Assembly (NCBI GenBank): GCA_029261965.1
Contig: JAJDAH010000188.1
Location: 1 to 64,000, forward strand
DNA: 64,000 nt
Source: Polyangiaceae bacterium
GTDB lineage: Bacteria; Myxococcota_A; Polyangia; Polyangiales; Polyangiaceae
Direction: 5' to 3'
The position numbers were made by a program, and so were the translations under genes. Of this stretch, positions 18,183 through 26,938 are shown piece after piece (position 1 is the first letter of the stretch; each line of letters begins with the position of its first letter). The notes beneath the pieces were generated by a model. That model made no database searches. It saw only the letters and a program-made list of their open reading frames with translations, and was not told the origin of the DNA.

Positions 18183-19097
18183 GTGGAACCCAACGCTCGC
18201 GCAGCCGTGATGCTCGCCCTTCTCGCCGCGAGCTGCGGGGGAACCTCCGGGGACGGCTTGTTCGACGAGGGGAGCTTCGGAGGCAGCGGCCCGCGCGACG
18301 CGAGCACGAACGGCGCCGGAGGATCCGCTGCCTCCGCCGGTATGCCCGCAGGGTCGGGTGGCTCCGCCGTGGGCGGCAGCACGGCGGTTGGTGGAAGTGC
18401 CGCAGTCGGCGGCAGTACGGCCGTCGGCGGGGCTGGCGGCGCTCAGGGTGGTAGCGGCGGCGGCGCTCAGGGCGGCGGCGCGGCTCTTGGTGGCGGACCG
18501 CCGACCGACCCTTTCACCGCCGCCTCACCCCCGCCGCCATGCCCGCCCGACGTGCCGCCGCCACTTCAGTGCAACATCCTCACCGACAACCTCGCCGGTG
18601 GCTGCATCTACACGCACGGAGGCGGCCAGATCGTCAACTGTGTCTGCGCGGGAACTTGGGTGTGCACCGGCGCGGAACCCTGCGCCACCGACGGGCACTG
18701 CACCAGCGCCCCGCGCTGTGATCCAATGTTCGGCTCGTGCGTGGAGTGCTCGAACAACGGCGAATGTGGCGGCGAGCGGCCCGTTTGTCATCCGTTGTTT
18801 CGACGCTGCGTTCAGTGCCTGAACGCGGGCGATTGTGGGCCGCCTGCACCGTACTGCGATCTCGCCAGCAATCGCTGCGTGCCCTGCATGACCGATCTCG
18901 ATTGTCCCGCGGGCTCCGCCACGCCGGTGTGCGAGCCGTTGGTAAAAGTCTGCGTCGAGTGCAACAACGACGGCCATTGTGAGGAGCCCGGGCTGCCGAT
19001 CTGCCAACTGCCGGGGAGTCGCTGCGTGCAATGCACCGGCGACCAGCACTGCGCCGACGCCGGCACCTGCGACATCTTTACCGCCACCTGCCGCTAG
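18183..19097 (+). CDS. Gly-linker, Cys-repeat lipoprotein
   Basis: 304 aa from GTG. Lipobox AASC (Cys18), then a Gly-rich linker (about 30-105) whose GGSTAVGGSAAVGG units come from short in-frame DNA repeats. From about 125 to the end there are some 25 Cys arranged in repeats of roughly 35 residues with the pattern C-x2-C-x4-D/E-C-x6-PxC-x5-RC. This looks like disulphide-stabilised extracellular repeats known from myxobacterial surface proteins. No catalytic motif. It ends directly in the palindromic element at 19096, which may act as its transcription terminator. Confidence 0.8.
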   Translation: MEPNARAAVMLALLAASCGGTSGDGLFDEGSFGGSGPRDASTNGAGGSAASAGMPAGSGGSAVGGSTAVGGSAAVGGSTAVGGAGGAQGGSGGGAQGGGAALGGGPPTDPFTAASPPPPCPPDVPPPLQCNILTDNLAGGCIYTHGGGQIVNCVCAGTWVCTGAEPCATDGHCTSAPRCDPMFGSCVECSNNGECGGERPVCHPLFRRCVQCLNAGDCGPPAPYCDLASNRCVPCMTDLDCPAGSATPVCEPLVKVCVECNNDGHCEEPGLPICQLPGSRCVQCTGDQHCADAGTCDIFTATCR

Positions 19098-19191
19098 TGT
19101 GGTGGACCAGGGGTCCACCACACTCTGGAAAGAATCGGGACACGGATCAGATCTGTGCCTTTGCCGTCGAATCACAGATCCAGGGGACTAG
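19096..19191 (+). repeat. Palindromic dispersed repeat, copy 1 (long form)
   Basis: Starts on the last two bases of the stop codon of the Cys-repeat lipoprotein. The first unit is a perfect 13-bp inverted repeat (19096-19108 with 19112-19124, loop agg). A spacer (19125-19142) leads into a 35-nt segment (19143-19177) holding most of a second perfect 8-bp hairpin (gatctgtg 19150-19157 with cacagatc 19173-19180), then the tail caggggactag. A diverged copy lacking the 35-nt segment lies in opposite orientation at 57837-57897. No poly-T follows the stems. Confidence 0.85.
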
Positions 19192-19228
19192 TCGCGCTCC
19201 TCATCCGGGGACTCCAGTCCGAGGGTTC

Positions 19229-20284
19229 TCAGAGCCCGACGGCGCGGTCACCGCCAGCGCGTTTCGCTTCGTACGCCTGTTTGTCTGCCCGTTGCAGCAG
19301 AGCCACGGCGTCGTCGCCCGCGACCGCTTCGGCGACTCCGATGCTCGCAGTCACCGGCCGTTCGGAATCGAACTCGAGGCCCACCCGGCGCACGGACTCG
19401 ACCAGCCGATTCACGACCTTTTTTGCATTGGCGGGAGGCGTGTCCGGCAAAAGCACCAAGAACTCGTCACCTCCGTAGCGGCCCACCACGTCCACTCGGC
19501 GGGTGGCATCCTGCAGCGCTCGGGCGATCTCCGACAGTAGCTCGTCGCCCCGAATGTGGCCGTGCTCGTCGTTCACGGCCTTGAAACGATCGAGGTCGAT
19601 CATCGCCGCGACTAACGGGTGGCCCCGACTCACCCTCGCCACCTCGAGCTCGATGCGCTCGAGCAAATGTCGGCGGTTCGACAGTTTCGTCAGATAGTCG
19701 TGTTGACTGATGTGCTCGAGCTGAGCTTCGCGGCTCTTGACCTCCTCCAGCAACTTGCCGACGAGGGTCACTGCGCCAAGAAACACGATCGGAAACCCGA
19801 CGGCAGCGATGAGGAACACGTTGCGATGGGGCGGTTCTGCCCACGGAGCGCCGTCCGGGGCGTAGGGCAACACGCCATAGGCCTCCGAAAGCGTGACGAG
19901 CACGTATGCTGCCGATCCGAACACCGCCAGAATCTGTGCGTTGCGCAGTCCCAACGCGAGCGCGTACAGCATGCCGATGAGCATGTAGAGCGTCACCAGC
20001 ACCGACGATTGGCTCCCGAGCAGGTGCAGGAAGAACGTCAGAACGCCGAGGTCGATGAAGCCGGTGGCGAGTTGTCGGAAACGACCCCCGATGTCGCGAT
20101 AGATCGCGACCTGAACGACAGCGGCGCAAATGAAGTACGCGGCGAGCACCCAGATGTGTTGACGCGTGCGTGGCGTCATCAGTGGGAGCAGCAGCATGCC
20201 CGCACCGCTGAGCGCGAGTCGCACCCACCCCGCCCGGAAGTTCAACCGCCTCCTCGGCGTCGACATTTCGGTCGTCTTCGTCAC
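19229..20284 (-). CDS. Membrane diguanylate cyclase (GGDEF)
   Basis: 351 aa. Residues about 22-178 are hydrophobic with five or six membrane segments and form an N-terminal sensor of MASE-like layout. The GGDEF domain (about 190-345) has the active-site 'RYGGDEF' (GGDEF at 271-275), the upstream 'DLDRFKAVND' metal/GTP region, and an intact inhibitory I-site RxxD (RRVD, 262-265). It should make c-di-GMP from GTP with product feedback inhibition. PilZ-type candidate effectors occur at 31832-32701 and 53433-53741. It is divergent from the aldehyde dehydrogenase. Confidence 0.93.
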   Translation of the reverse strand: MTKTTEMSTPRRRLNFRAGWVRLALSGAGMLLLPLMTPRTRQHIWVLAAYFICAAVVQVAIYRDIGGRFRQLATGFIDLGVLTFFLHLLGSQSSVLVTLYMLIGMLYALALGLRNAQILAVFGSAAYVLVTLSEAYGVLPYAPDGAPWAEPPHRNVFLIAAVGFPIVFLGAVTLVGKLLEEVKSREAQLEHISQHDYLTKLSNRRHLLERIELEVARVSRGHPLVAAMIDLDRFKAVNDEHGHIRGDELLSEIARALQDATRRVDVVGRYGGDEFLVLLPDTPPANAKKVVNRLVESVRRVGLEFDSERPVTASIGVAEAVAGDDAVALLQRADKQAYEAKRAGGDRAVGL

Positions 20285-20357
20285 CCGAGCCCGAGCCTAC
20301 CCCGGACGAGCGGTGCTCGGCTTGCGCCAGGGCTGAGCCGGGCTCACCCTCGGGAGG

Positions 20358-21962
20358 ATGCAGACCCAAACGCAGGCCGCCGGCGCGCCAGCAACCCTCC
20401 TCGTCAGCAACTGGATCGGTGGAGAAGAACGCCGCCCGAGCAAGACCTTCGAGCGAAGAAGCCCGGTGAATCGCGACGATCTCGTGACCATCGCGCCCAT
20501 GAGCACCGCCGAAGAGGTCCGCGAAGCCTGCGAAAAGGCTCGGGCGGCCCAGAAGGCTTGGGCTCGGGTCCCCGCTCCCCAGCGCGCGCAGGTCATCGGA
20601 CGGCTCGGACACCTTCTGACGCGAGAAAAGGAACCGCTGTCTCGATTCGCCACCCGGGAGATGGGCAAACCGATTCGCGAGGCTCGGGGGAGCGTGCAGG
20701 AGGCCATCGACACCGCCGAATTCTTCCAAAGCGAGGGGCGTCGTCTCTACGGCCAGACGGTGCCGAGCGAGCTCCCGCACAAGGAGCTGTTCACCTATCG
20801 CCGACCAGTCGGCGTGGTCGGCGTCATCACCGCCGGCAACTTTCCGGTCGCGGTGCCCTCGTGGAAGATCGTTCCAGCCGTTCTGTGTGGGAACTCGGTC
20901 GTCTGGAAGCCGTCGGACGACGCTCCGGGAACCGCGGCGCTTTTTGCCGATCTGTGGCGTCGAGCCGGTTTGCCGGCGGGCGTCATCTCGATCGTGCACG
21001 GCGCCGGCGCCGGCAGTGCGGGCCAATACCTCGTCGAACAGATGGACCACGGGCTGCTCGACAAGATTTCGTTCACCGGATCGACCGCCGTCGGCCGAAA
21101 GATCGGAGAAGTCTGCGGTCGAAATCTCAAGCGCCCCTCCCTCGAGCTCGGAGGAAAAAATCCGCTCGTAGTGCTCGCCGACGCGAACTTGGACCTCGCC
21201 GTCGACGGCGCTCTCTGGTCGTCATTCGGAACCGCCGGCCAGCGCTGCACCAGTTGCGGCAACATCATCGCCGACAAACGCGTCATGCCCGAGCTCACGG
21301 CCCGCCTCGTCGAGCGTGCGCGAAAACTCGCGGTCGGTGATCCCAACGACGAGTCCATCGACTACGGACCGTTCATCAACGAGAGATTCCGCGACAACTG
21401 GGTGGCTCAACGCCAAGTGGGGCTGGACGACGGCGCCAAGCTCCTGCTCGACGGCGTGCCGATCACCAACGGCACCGAGATCGATAAGTTCTCCGGCGAT
21501 GCGGCCCGGGGGATCTACGGCGGCCCTCGCATCTTCGGCTCGGTCACGATGTCGATGAGAATCGCGCAGGTTGAGTGCTTTGGGCCGACGGTGAACCTGG
21601 TCGAGGTGGACGGAATCGACGCAGCGATCGAAGCGGCCAACGGGACACCTTACGGTCTTTCGAGTGCAATCTACACGAACGACGCGGCGTCGATGTTGAG
21701 GTTCAAGGAGGAAATTGGCGCCGGCATGAGCAGCATCAACAACTCCACGACCGGCGCGGAGGCTCACCTTCCGTTCGGCGGCAACGGGTGGTCGGGGAAC
21801 GAAACCCGTGAGAGCGGCATATGGGTGCTCGACGCGTACACCCGTTGGCAGTCGGTGAACGTGGATCTCGCAGGCAAGCTGCAACTCGCCCAAATAGACC
21901 TCGTCGATCACGCCGACCTCGAAGCCCCGGACTGGTCCGCCATCGTCGACGGAAAAACCTGA
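20358..21962 (+). CDS. Aldehyde dehydrogenase (ALDH7-like)
   Basis: 534 aa NAD(P)-dependent aldehyde dehydrogenase. Motifs: 'GVITAGNFPVAVPSWK' for cofactor binding, 'FTGSTAVGRKIG', catalytic base region 'ELGGKNPLVVL', and the catalytic Cys in 'GTAGQRCTSCG'. The 'AGQRCT' context and the 'FNFPVA'-like segment point to the ALDH7/semialdehyde branch rather than the class 1/2 enzymes. The GGGAGG directly abuts the ATG, unusually close for a Shine-Dalgarno, but no better in-frame start lies nearby. Substrate unknown. Confidence 0.9.
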   Translation: MQTQTQAAGAPATLLVSNWIGGEERRPSKTFERRSPVNRDDLVTIAPMSTAEEVREACEKARAAQKAWARVPAPQRAQVIGRLGHLLTREKEPLSRFATREMGKPIREARGSVQEAIDTAEFFQSEGRRLYGQTVPSELPHKELFTYRRPVGVVGVITAGNFPVAVPSWKIVPAVLCGNSVVWKPSDDAPGTAALFADLWRRAGLPAGVISIVHGAGAGSAGQYLVEQMDHGLLDKISFTGSTAVGRKIGEVCGRNLKRPSLELGGKNPLVVLADANLDLAVDGALWSSFGTAGQRCTSCGNIIADKRVMPELTARLVERARKLAVGDPNDESIDYGPFINERFRDNWVAQRQVGLDDGAKLLLDGVPITNGTEIDKFSGDAARGIYGGPRIFGSVTMSMRIAQVECFGPTVNLVEVDGIDAAIEAANGTPYGLSSAIYTNDAASMLRFKEEIGAGMSSINNSTTGAEAHLPFGGNGWSGNETRESGIWVLDAYTRWQSVNVDLAGKLQLAQIDLVDHADLEAPDWSAIVDGKT

Positions 21963-22317
21963 CTCGATATCGGACACGACACGGGCGGGCAAAGCGTGCC
22001 GCAGCGCGTCGGTGAAAACCGTTCGCAAAAAACGCTTTCGTGGTAAATCGCCATGATCAGCAGTCCCTCGCTCTCGAACCGGCGGAGCAATCGCGCAGCT
22101 CGGCAACTACGTGTTTCAAGTATGAAACTTCAGATCTGCACTGGTGACTCGATCGAGCAAGTGACCGTTCCGCAATTCCAAACACTTAGGTGCAGGTGGC
22201 ATCCGGCACGCTTCCTGCTCTATGCCCGGTCATCTCCGATGGGCGCAGCGTGAGGGGTCACGCGCAAACAGCCATGGAAGGCGACGCTCGGAAACCAACG
22301 AACACGAGCTCGATCCG
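21963..22317. other. 355-bp intergenic stretch, no gene seen
   Basis: Neither strand shows a frame with codon use like the neighbours. The only structures noted are a small inverted repeat gtttca-agta-tgaaac (22113-22128) in the most AT-rich part, which could be an operator for the downstream receiver gene, and an 8-bp palindrome cgatatcg just after the dehydrogenase stop. No terminator with a T-run and no tRNA-like fold was recognised. Confidence 0.5.
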
Positions 22318-22785
22318 ATGAACGCCCAGCGCCGCCGCCGCTCTTCAAAACCCGCAGCTCCGTCGACTTCGTCGCCGCCGGCGAGCGGCGAGCGAGAAAA
22401 ATCCCTCCCGCGCATCCTCATCGCGGACGCCGATCCCTCGGTGCGTGCCTGGCTCAGGCCGGTGCTTTCTCGGGTCCGGTCGGACATTCTCGAGGTCTCG
22501 AGTGGCACCGAGCTCGAGCTTCAGTTGATGTCGACCGCGGGGGCCGCGCTCGTCATCACCAACGCTCAGCTGCCGAGCGGCACCGGCCTTCAGGCCCTCG
22601 CGCGAGCACGGGCCACGGGGAACTCGACGCCTTTCATCGTGTTCACGTCGCTTCAGAAGCACCTGCTCCGGGTTTTCGTCAGCGACGCGGCGGGAACGGT
22701 ATTGTCGAGCCGAGTGGTCGACGCGGACAACCTGGTCGCGCTCGCCGAAGGCTTGCTCACCCAGGCCGCTAACGAGAACCCCTGA
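22318..22785 (+). CDS. Degenerate receiver-domain protein (pseudo-receiver)
   Basis: 155 aa. ATG 22318 is chosen because it opens a Lys/Arg/Ser-rich tail leading into the domain; the frame upstream lacks coding character. The CheY-like fold starts at 'PRILIADADPSVR' (acidic pocket kept) but the phosphoacceptor position is Asn82 ('VITNAQLPSGTG' where LLDxxLPxxxG is expected), and the late Lys is replaced ('SSRVVD'). The Thr/Ser in 'IVFTS' is kept. It therefore cannot be phosphorylated in the usual way and probably works as a protein-interaction or ligand switch. It is 85 bp upstream of the radical SAM gene. Confidence 0.8.
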   Translation: MNAQRRRRSSKPAAPSTSSPPASGEREKSLPRILIADADPSVRAWLRPVLSRVRSDILEVSSGTELELQLMSTAGAALVITNAQLPSGTGLQALARARATGNSTPFIVFTSLQKHLLRVFVSDAAGTVLSSRVVDADNLVALAEGLLTQAANENP

Positions 22786-22870
22786 GCGAAACGCCGCCGC
22801 AATCGCGTGGCGCGGGCAAAAAGTGCCTCGCCGTGCAAATCCCGAGTCGATTGGTAGACTGAGGCTTCGC

Positions 22871-24463
22871 ATGGAGCCCGAGCGGCAAGCCGAGATTCAG
22901 CTCGGCCACATGTGCAACAATCGTTGCGTTTTCTGCGTCAGTGGACAGCAGACGGCGTTCGGCCGCGCGCGGCCCTTGGCCCTGGATCCCATCCTTTCGC
23001 GGGTCAGCGAGGCCTACGAGGCGGGCAATCGCAAGCTGACCATCCTCGGCGGTGAGCCCACGCTTCAGCCAGCGTTCAAGGACGTGGTCCGACACGCCGT
23101 CAATCTGGGTTTCAGAGAGATCGTCATCTTCACCAATGGTGTGAAAACCGCTCGCGCGGCCTTCATCGACGAGGTGCTCGCCATCGGGGGCAACCTGACC
23201 TGGCGCATCTCCATTCAGGGAGCGAACAAGGAAACCCACGAGCGCACGACCCTCAAGGCCGGCTCGTTCGACCGCATCCTACGCTCGATGCAGCATCTGA
23301 AGGACCGCGGTCAGCGCATCACGGTCAACATGTGCGTCGTGCAATCGAACTACGAGTCGGTGCACGAGTTCCCCGAGTTGCTCGCCCGACACGGCGTCAC
23401 CCAGCTGCATCTCGACATGATCCGGCCGAACGACGCCGGCGAACGCAGCGAAGACGACTACCGAGCGATGATTCCTCGCTACTCGTCGATGGTCGAGCCG
23501 CTCCGACACATGGTCGAAGGATTCCCGGACGACTTCGACGTCAACATCGGCAACCTGCCGTATTGCATCGCGCCGGAGCTCGCCCACCGAATCCATCACG
23601 ACGGGGAAACGACGTCGACGATCGCGGTCGACGGCGACAACGAGCTCAGCCGCCCGTGGGACAAGTACTTCGTCAAGCGTCGGGACAAAGGAAAGATCCC
23701 GAGCTGCGCCTCTTGCGTCTTCGACCGTCGCTGCAACGGGATCTTCGACCGGTACCGAGACATGTACGGGACGGACGAGCTCGTCCCGGTCACCGCCGAG
23801 CGCCTGCGCAAGGCCGACCCGGGCTTCCGGCTTTTCGGGGTGCACCTCGAACCGACGGTGCAGCGGCTCGAAAAGTGGGAGCCGCCGAAGCCCTATGCGC
23901 CGGCCGTCGGTATCCACTCGGGAGATGTCTTGGTGCGTGTCACTCTGCGCGTGGGAGGTGACGGGCCACTCGCCGCAAAGCGGCTCGTGGTCGAGCTCCG
24001 CCCACCTGGACCGGGCGCGGGGAGCTTCGATCTCTTCAGCTTCCACGTGCTCGAAGTGCCACCGGACCGCGCCGTCGCGCAGCTCGGGATCGACGCTCTC
24101 TGGCAAGAGCTCGCGCGGTCGGGGCATCGTGTTTGGCATCCAGCCGGAGGCGACGCGCTCGCGGGTGAGACGTCGCGCGGCATCGCCTCACGTCTTCAGA
24201 AGCTCCGTGAAGCCGCGCCTTTCGGCGACGTCGAATGGCACTCGCTCGACGTGGGCGAAGACAAGGCCGTGCTCGGTCTAGTTGGGCCCGACGGAGAACG
24301 CGCCACGCTGTGGCTGGCGGACGAACGAGGACGAAGCACCGGGGGATACGAGCTCGACGGTGATCCAACGCCACCGCTCGTCGATGGCTTGCGGCGCATG
24401 ATGGCAGCGCTCAAACCCCCGCCGTCCGGTCCTCGCCGAGCGCTAGCACACGACGCCGAGTAG
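22871..24463 (+). CDS. Radical SAM enzyme with C-terminal cluster and extra domain
   Basis: 530 aa from ATG 22871 (a 'gagg' about 6 nt upstream); a GTG 16 codons earlier is possible. Motif CNNRCVFC (CxxxCxxC) binds the SAM-activating [4Fe-4S]; 'GGEPTLQP' is the SAM-binding GGE motif and 'TNGVK' follows. Beyond the barrel, 'LPYC', 'CASC' and 'RRCNG' (about 235-305) supply Cys for an auxiliary cluster, in twitch/SPASM fashion. The last 200 residues are an uncharacterised domain. Such enzymes often modify peptides or cofactors, but no precursor peptide gene is visible nearby. Confidence 0.88.
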   Translation: MEPERQAEIQLGHMCNNRCVFCVSGQQTAFGRARPLALDPILSRVSEAYEAGNRKLTILGGEPTLQPAFKDVVRHAVNLGFREIVIFTNGVKTARAAFIDEVLAIGGNLTWRISIQGANKETHERTTLKAGSFDRILRSMQHLKDRGQRITVNMCVVQSNYESVHEFPELLARHGVTQLHLDMIRPNDAGERSEDDYRAMIPRYSSMVEPLRHMVEGFPDDFDVNIGNLPYCIAPELAHRIHHDGETTSTIAVDGDNELSRPWDKYFVKRRDKGKIPSCASCVFDRRCNGIFDRYRDMYGTDELVPVTAERLRKADPGFRLFGVHLEPTVQRLEKWEPPKPYAPAVGIHSGDVLVRVTLRVGGDGPLAAKRLVVELRPPGPGAGSFDLFSFHVLEVPPDRAVAQLGIDALWQELARSGHRVWHPAGGDALAGETSRGIASRLQKLREAAPFGDVEWHSLDVGEDKAVLGLVGPDGERATLWLADERGRSTGGYELDGDPTPPLVDGLRRMMAALKPPPSGPRRALAHDAE

Positions 24464-24524
24464 CGTTAACGTCCGTGCTGCAGGCGTGACGAGACGGGCT
24501 CGCTCACGCGGCAGGAGATCTTCC

Positions 24525-25715
24525 ATGGCGCTACTCGGTCGTTCGTTCAGCTTCCTCGGCCCGCGGGTCCGCGGCGCGGGCCTCGCCGCCGTCCTCGTTC
24601 TGCTTGGGGCTTGTGGCGGCTCGCCCTGGGTGCTGGTGCGGTCACAGGTATCCGAACGCTCCAAGCCCCTCGACGTCGAGGTGACCCCGACCCCCGAATA
24701 CGACGCGCTTGTCGGCAAGATCCACAGCGTTGCCGTGCAAGCGCCGGACTACTGCGCTAATCGGTCCGCGGCGGATGCTTCCGGTCGCGCGAGCGCGACG
24801 GGCACGGTCATGGCCACCGAGTGCGGCGTCGAGCTCGGCGAGCTCGAGCGAGCCCTCACTCGAGCGGGCTTTCGAGTCACGTCTTGGAGCGCGCTCGCGA
24901 ACCTGGTGCGCGCCGAAAAAATCACGCCGAGCGCCGCATCGCGCCGGCTCGGCGCCCAAGTGCTCTTCCAGATCAATTCACTCCAGAGGGTCAAAGTCAC
25001 TCCCGACGTGAAAGTCGATTGGCGTCGCTCCTTCGTCGGGATCACCAAGGACGGCACCCGGGTCACCGACGAGAAGGCCGACGTCGATTCGAGCGACGAA
25101 GCGGTCTTGGTTGGCATGGTCAAGCCGCACGAAGCGCACGTCAGCGCGGTCGAACGGCTCGGCGCCTCTCTCGACGTCAACGCGATCGACACCTCCACGG
25201 GACAGTCGCTCTGGTTTTATCGAGGCACCATGTTCGACGCGCTCGACAAGACGTCGCTCGTCGAAGTCACGGCGTTCGACGGCGAAGAAGGATGGGAGCA
25301 ACGCGCCGTTCGCGTCCCGACGCCGCGCGCCGGTGCTACCGTGCCGTCGGCGTCGGGAAGCGCGACGATCGCGGGACGCGCCGCCGGCCCCGAGGAGCAG
25401 ACGTATCGCCAGATGATGCGCGAGCTGGTGAAGGACTTCGTCGAGAATTTCTCCAAGGGGAAGCGACCCCCGCCGGCCCCCGCCAAACGGCCCGCACCGC
25501 CGCCGAAGCCCGCGGCGCCGCCCAAACCACCACCGCCACCGCCACCGCCGAAGCCACCGACCCCGGTGAAACCGCCGGCGCCACCGCCTCCCGCACCGCC
25601 GCCGCCTCCACCACCGCCCGCTCCGGTTGCGCCCGCGCCTCCAGCGCCACCGCCGCCGATACCCAGGCCGCCGATGGCCACGCCCGAGCCCGAGCCCTTG
25701 AGCCCGGAGAAGTAG
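24525..25715 (+). CDS. Lipoprotein with polyproline C-terminal tail
   Basis: 396 aa. Start ATG 24525 chosen over GTG 24486 because of the strong aggag 7 nt upstream. Lipobox LGAC with Cys30. Residues about 45-290 form a domain of unknown family containing 'HSVAVQAPDYCANRSA' and 'LGAQVLFQINSL', reminiscent of lipoproteins that oligomerise at the outer membrane. The last 85 residues are almost all Pro, Ala and Lys, with two runs of eight Pro. Such tails can span the cell wall. The GST-like gene starts 2 nt after its stop. Confidence 0.85.
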   Translation: MALLGRSFSFLGPRVRGAGLAAVLVLLGACGGSPWVLVRSQVSERSKPLDVEVTPTPEYDALVGKIHSVAVQAPDYCANRSAADASGRASATGTVMATECGVELGELERALTRAGFRVTSWSALANLVRAEKITPSAASRRLGAQVLFQINSLQRVKVTPDVKVDWRRSFVGITKDGTRVTDEKADVDSSDEAVLVGMVKPHEAHVSAVERLGASLDVNAIDTSTGQSLWFYRGTMFDALDKTSLVEVTAFDGEEGWEQRAVRVPTPRAGATVPSASGSATIAGRAAGPEEQTYRQMMRELVKDFVENFSKGKRPPPAPAKRPAPPPKPAAPPKPPPPPPPPKPPTPVKPPAPPPPAPPPPPPPPAPVAPAPPAPPPPIPRPPMATPEPEPLSPEK

Positions 25716-25717
25716 CA

Positions 25718-26734
25718 GTGACGATCTCCGCGCCCACCGACGGCTACGTACTGTACGGCAACCAGCTGAGCTACTTCAGCAAGAAGCTCGAAGCCGCGAT
25801 GCAATTCTACAGCGCGCAATTCGAGTTTCGCTCGAAGTCCGCCGCCGTCCGCGATGAGCTCGAGCAGCGGGCCGGGACGCATCAGATCCCCGTCCTTCAC
25901 ACCCGAGAAAACTGGATGCTCGCGGACACGACACCGACGATGACCGCGCTCGATGCCCGTTTTCCGTCCCGGAGAATGTATCCAGCGGGCCCGCTAGGAG
26001 TGCTCGTGCACGTCATCGAAGACTGGTTCGACGAGTGGATCCCCCGAACGGCGGTGCACTACCGCTGGCACCACCCCGAGTCGGCCGCATGGGCCGCGCC
26101 CAGAATCGCCGCCGAGACCGTGCCGGGCGACGAAGAGATGCAAACGAATGTCGCCGCGATGATCGCCAGCTGGGGCGCCCGTGCTTGCCGCGCCACCGGC
26201 ACCGACAGCGAAACTCAACAGAAGGCCGCGGAGGAAGAGTACGCCCGCATCCTTCGAGCGCTCGAGACCCAACTCGGCGAGAGCCGGTACGCGCTGGGAG
26301 ACCGGCCATGCGCCGTCGACGCGGTGCTGCTCGGTGGGTTGCGAGCGCACTTTGCCGCCGATCCCGTGCCGAAGAGGCTCGTCGCCAAATACCAGCGGGT
26401 CAGCGACTGGATGAAAAATACGGATTGGGACGGCACCGGCGAGCTCGCGGCGTTCCCCGAGAGCACGACGTTCGCTCGTTTCGTCGTCGCTGAAATGACG
26501 GAAGCGTATCGCTCGTTCGTTCTAGGCAACGCCGAGGCGCTCGCGTCGGGAACCAAGGCGTTCGTGGCGACCGTACACGAAGAAGAAGTCAGCTACCTCG
26601 CCAGACCGTACCCGGAGCGATCGAGAGCCATGGTGCACGATCGCATCCGGTCGCTCGCCGCTACCGAGCGGAGCGCCGTCACGGCGTGGCTGACCGAGGT
26701 GGGACTCGCCGACGTGTTCGCGCCCGCGGCCTGA
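25718..26734 (+). CDS. Glutathione S-transferase-like protein
   Basis: 338 aa from GTG 25718; the frame is open far upstream, but that part overlaps the lipoprotein gene in another phase. The N-terminal thioredoxin-like domain contains 'GNQLSYFSKKLEAAMQF' and the cis-Pro segment 'HQIPVLHT' of GSTs, while the C-terminal all-helical domain has 'YALGDRPCAVDAVLLGGLRAH' (N-capping motif of GST_C). The Cys/Ser that usually activates glutathione is not evident in the N-terminal loop. The protein is longer than the usual 200-230 aa. Probably cotranscribed with the preceding lipoprotein. Confidence 0.8.
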   Translation: MTISAPTDGYVLYGNQLSYFSKKLEAAMQFYSAQFEFRSKSAAVRDELEQRAGTHQIPVLHTRENWMLADTTPTMTALDARFPSRRMYPAGPLGVLVHVIEDWFDEWIPRTAVHYRWHHPESAAWAAPRIAAETVPGDEEMQTNVAAMIASWGARACRATGTDSETQQKAAEEEYARILRALETQLGESRYALGDRPCAVDAVLLGGLRAHFAADPVPKRLVAKYQRVSDWMKNTDWDGTGELAAFPESTTFARFVVAEMTEAYRSFVLGNAEALASGTKAFVATVHEEEVSYLARPYPERSRAMVHDRIRSLAATERSAVTAWLTEVGLADVFAPAA

Positions 26735-26938
26735 CACGAGCTCGAGAGCCGCCGGGGTCCGCGACCGCCCGATCCGTGCGCCTACACGGACTGTGCGGCT
26801 GGCTTCACGTGTCGCCCGATGTGCGCGCAATCGCCTTGCGGCGGGGGCAGCGGCGCCGGTGGTTTTGCAGGCTCGGCGGGAGCTGGCGGAGGGTGCTCGG
26901 AGCCGCAGTGCTGGGGTGAATGCCTGCCCGAGCCCTGA
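26735..26938 (+). pseudogene. Remnant of a Cys/Gly-rich secreted protein gene
   Basis: After the GST-like stop the same frame stays open for 67 codons and encodes, from about 26762, 'DPCAYTDCAAGFTCRPMC', a Gly/Ser/Ala linker, and a Cys-rich end (CSEPQC, CWGEC) before TGA at 26936. The composition is exactly that of the Cys-repeat lipoproteins in this window, yet there is no start codon, ribosome site or signal peptide. I read it as the 3' scrap of a decayed lipoprotein gene. A stop-codon readthrough domain of the GST-like protein is a less likely alternative. Confidence 0.5.

Noticed and set aside
20358-21962. Aldehyde dehydrogenase as part of the aminobenzoate pathway
   Set aside because: It is 9 kb away, on its own transcript, and of ALDH7-like type with no functional link visible.
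22053-22253. 66-codon open frame in the gap before the pseudo-receiver
   Set aside because: No coding bias, no ribosome site and it ends inside the leader of the real gene.
24821-25717. Upstream extension of the GST-like frame
   Set aside because: The 300 codons before 25718 overlap the polyproline lipoprotein and read as Arg/Ala/Thr noise; the GTG with a Shine-Dalgarno just before the domain is the better start.
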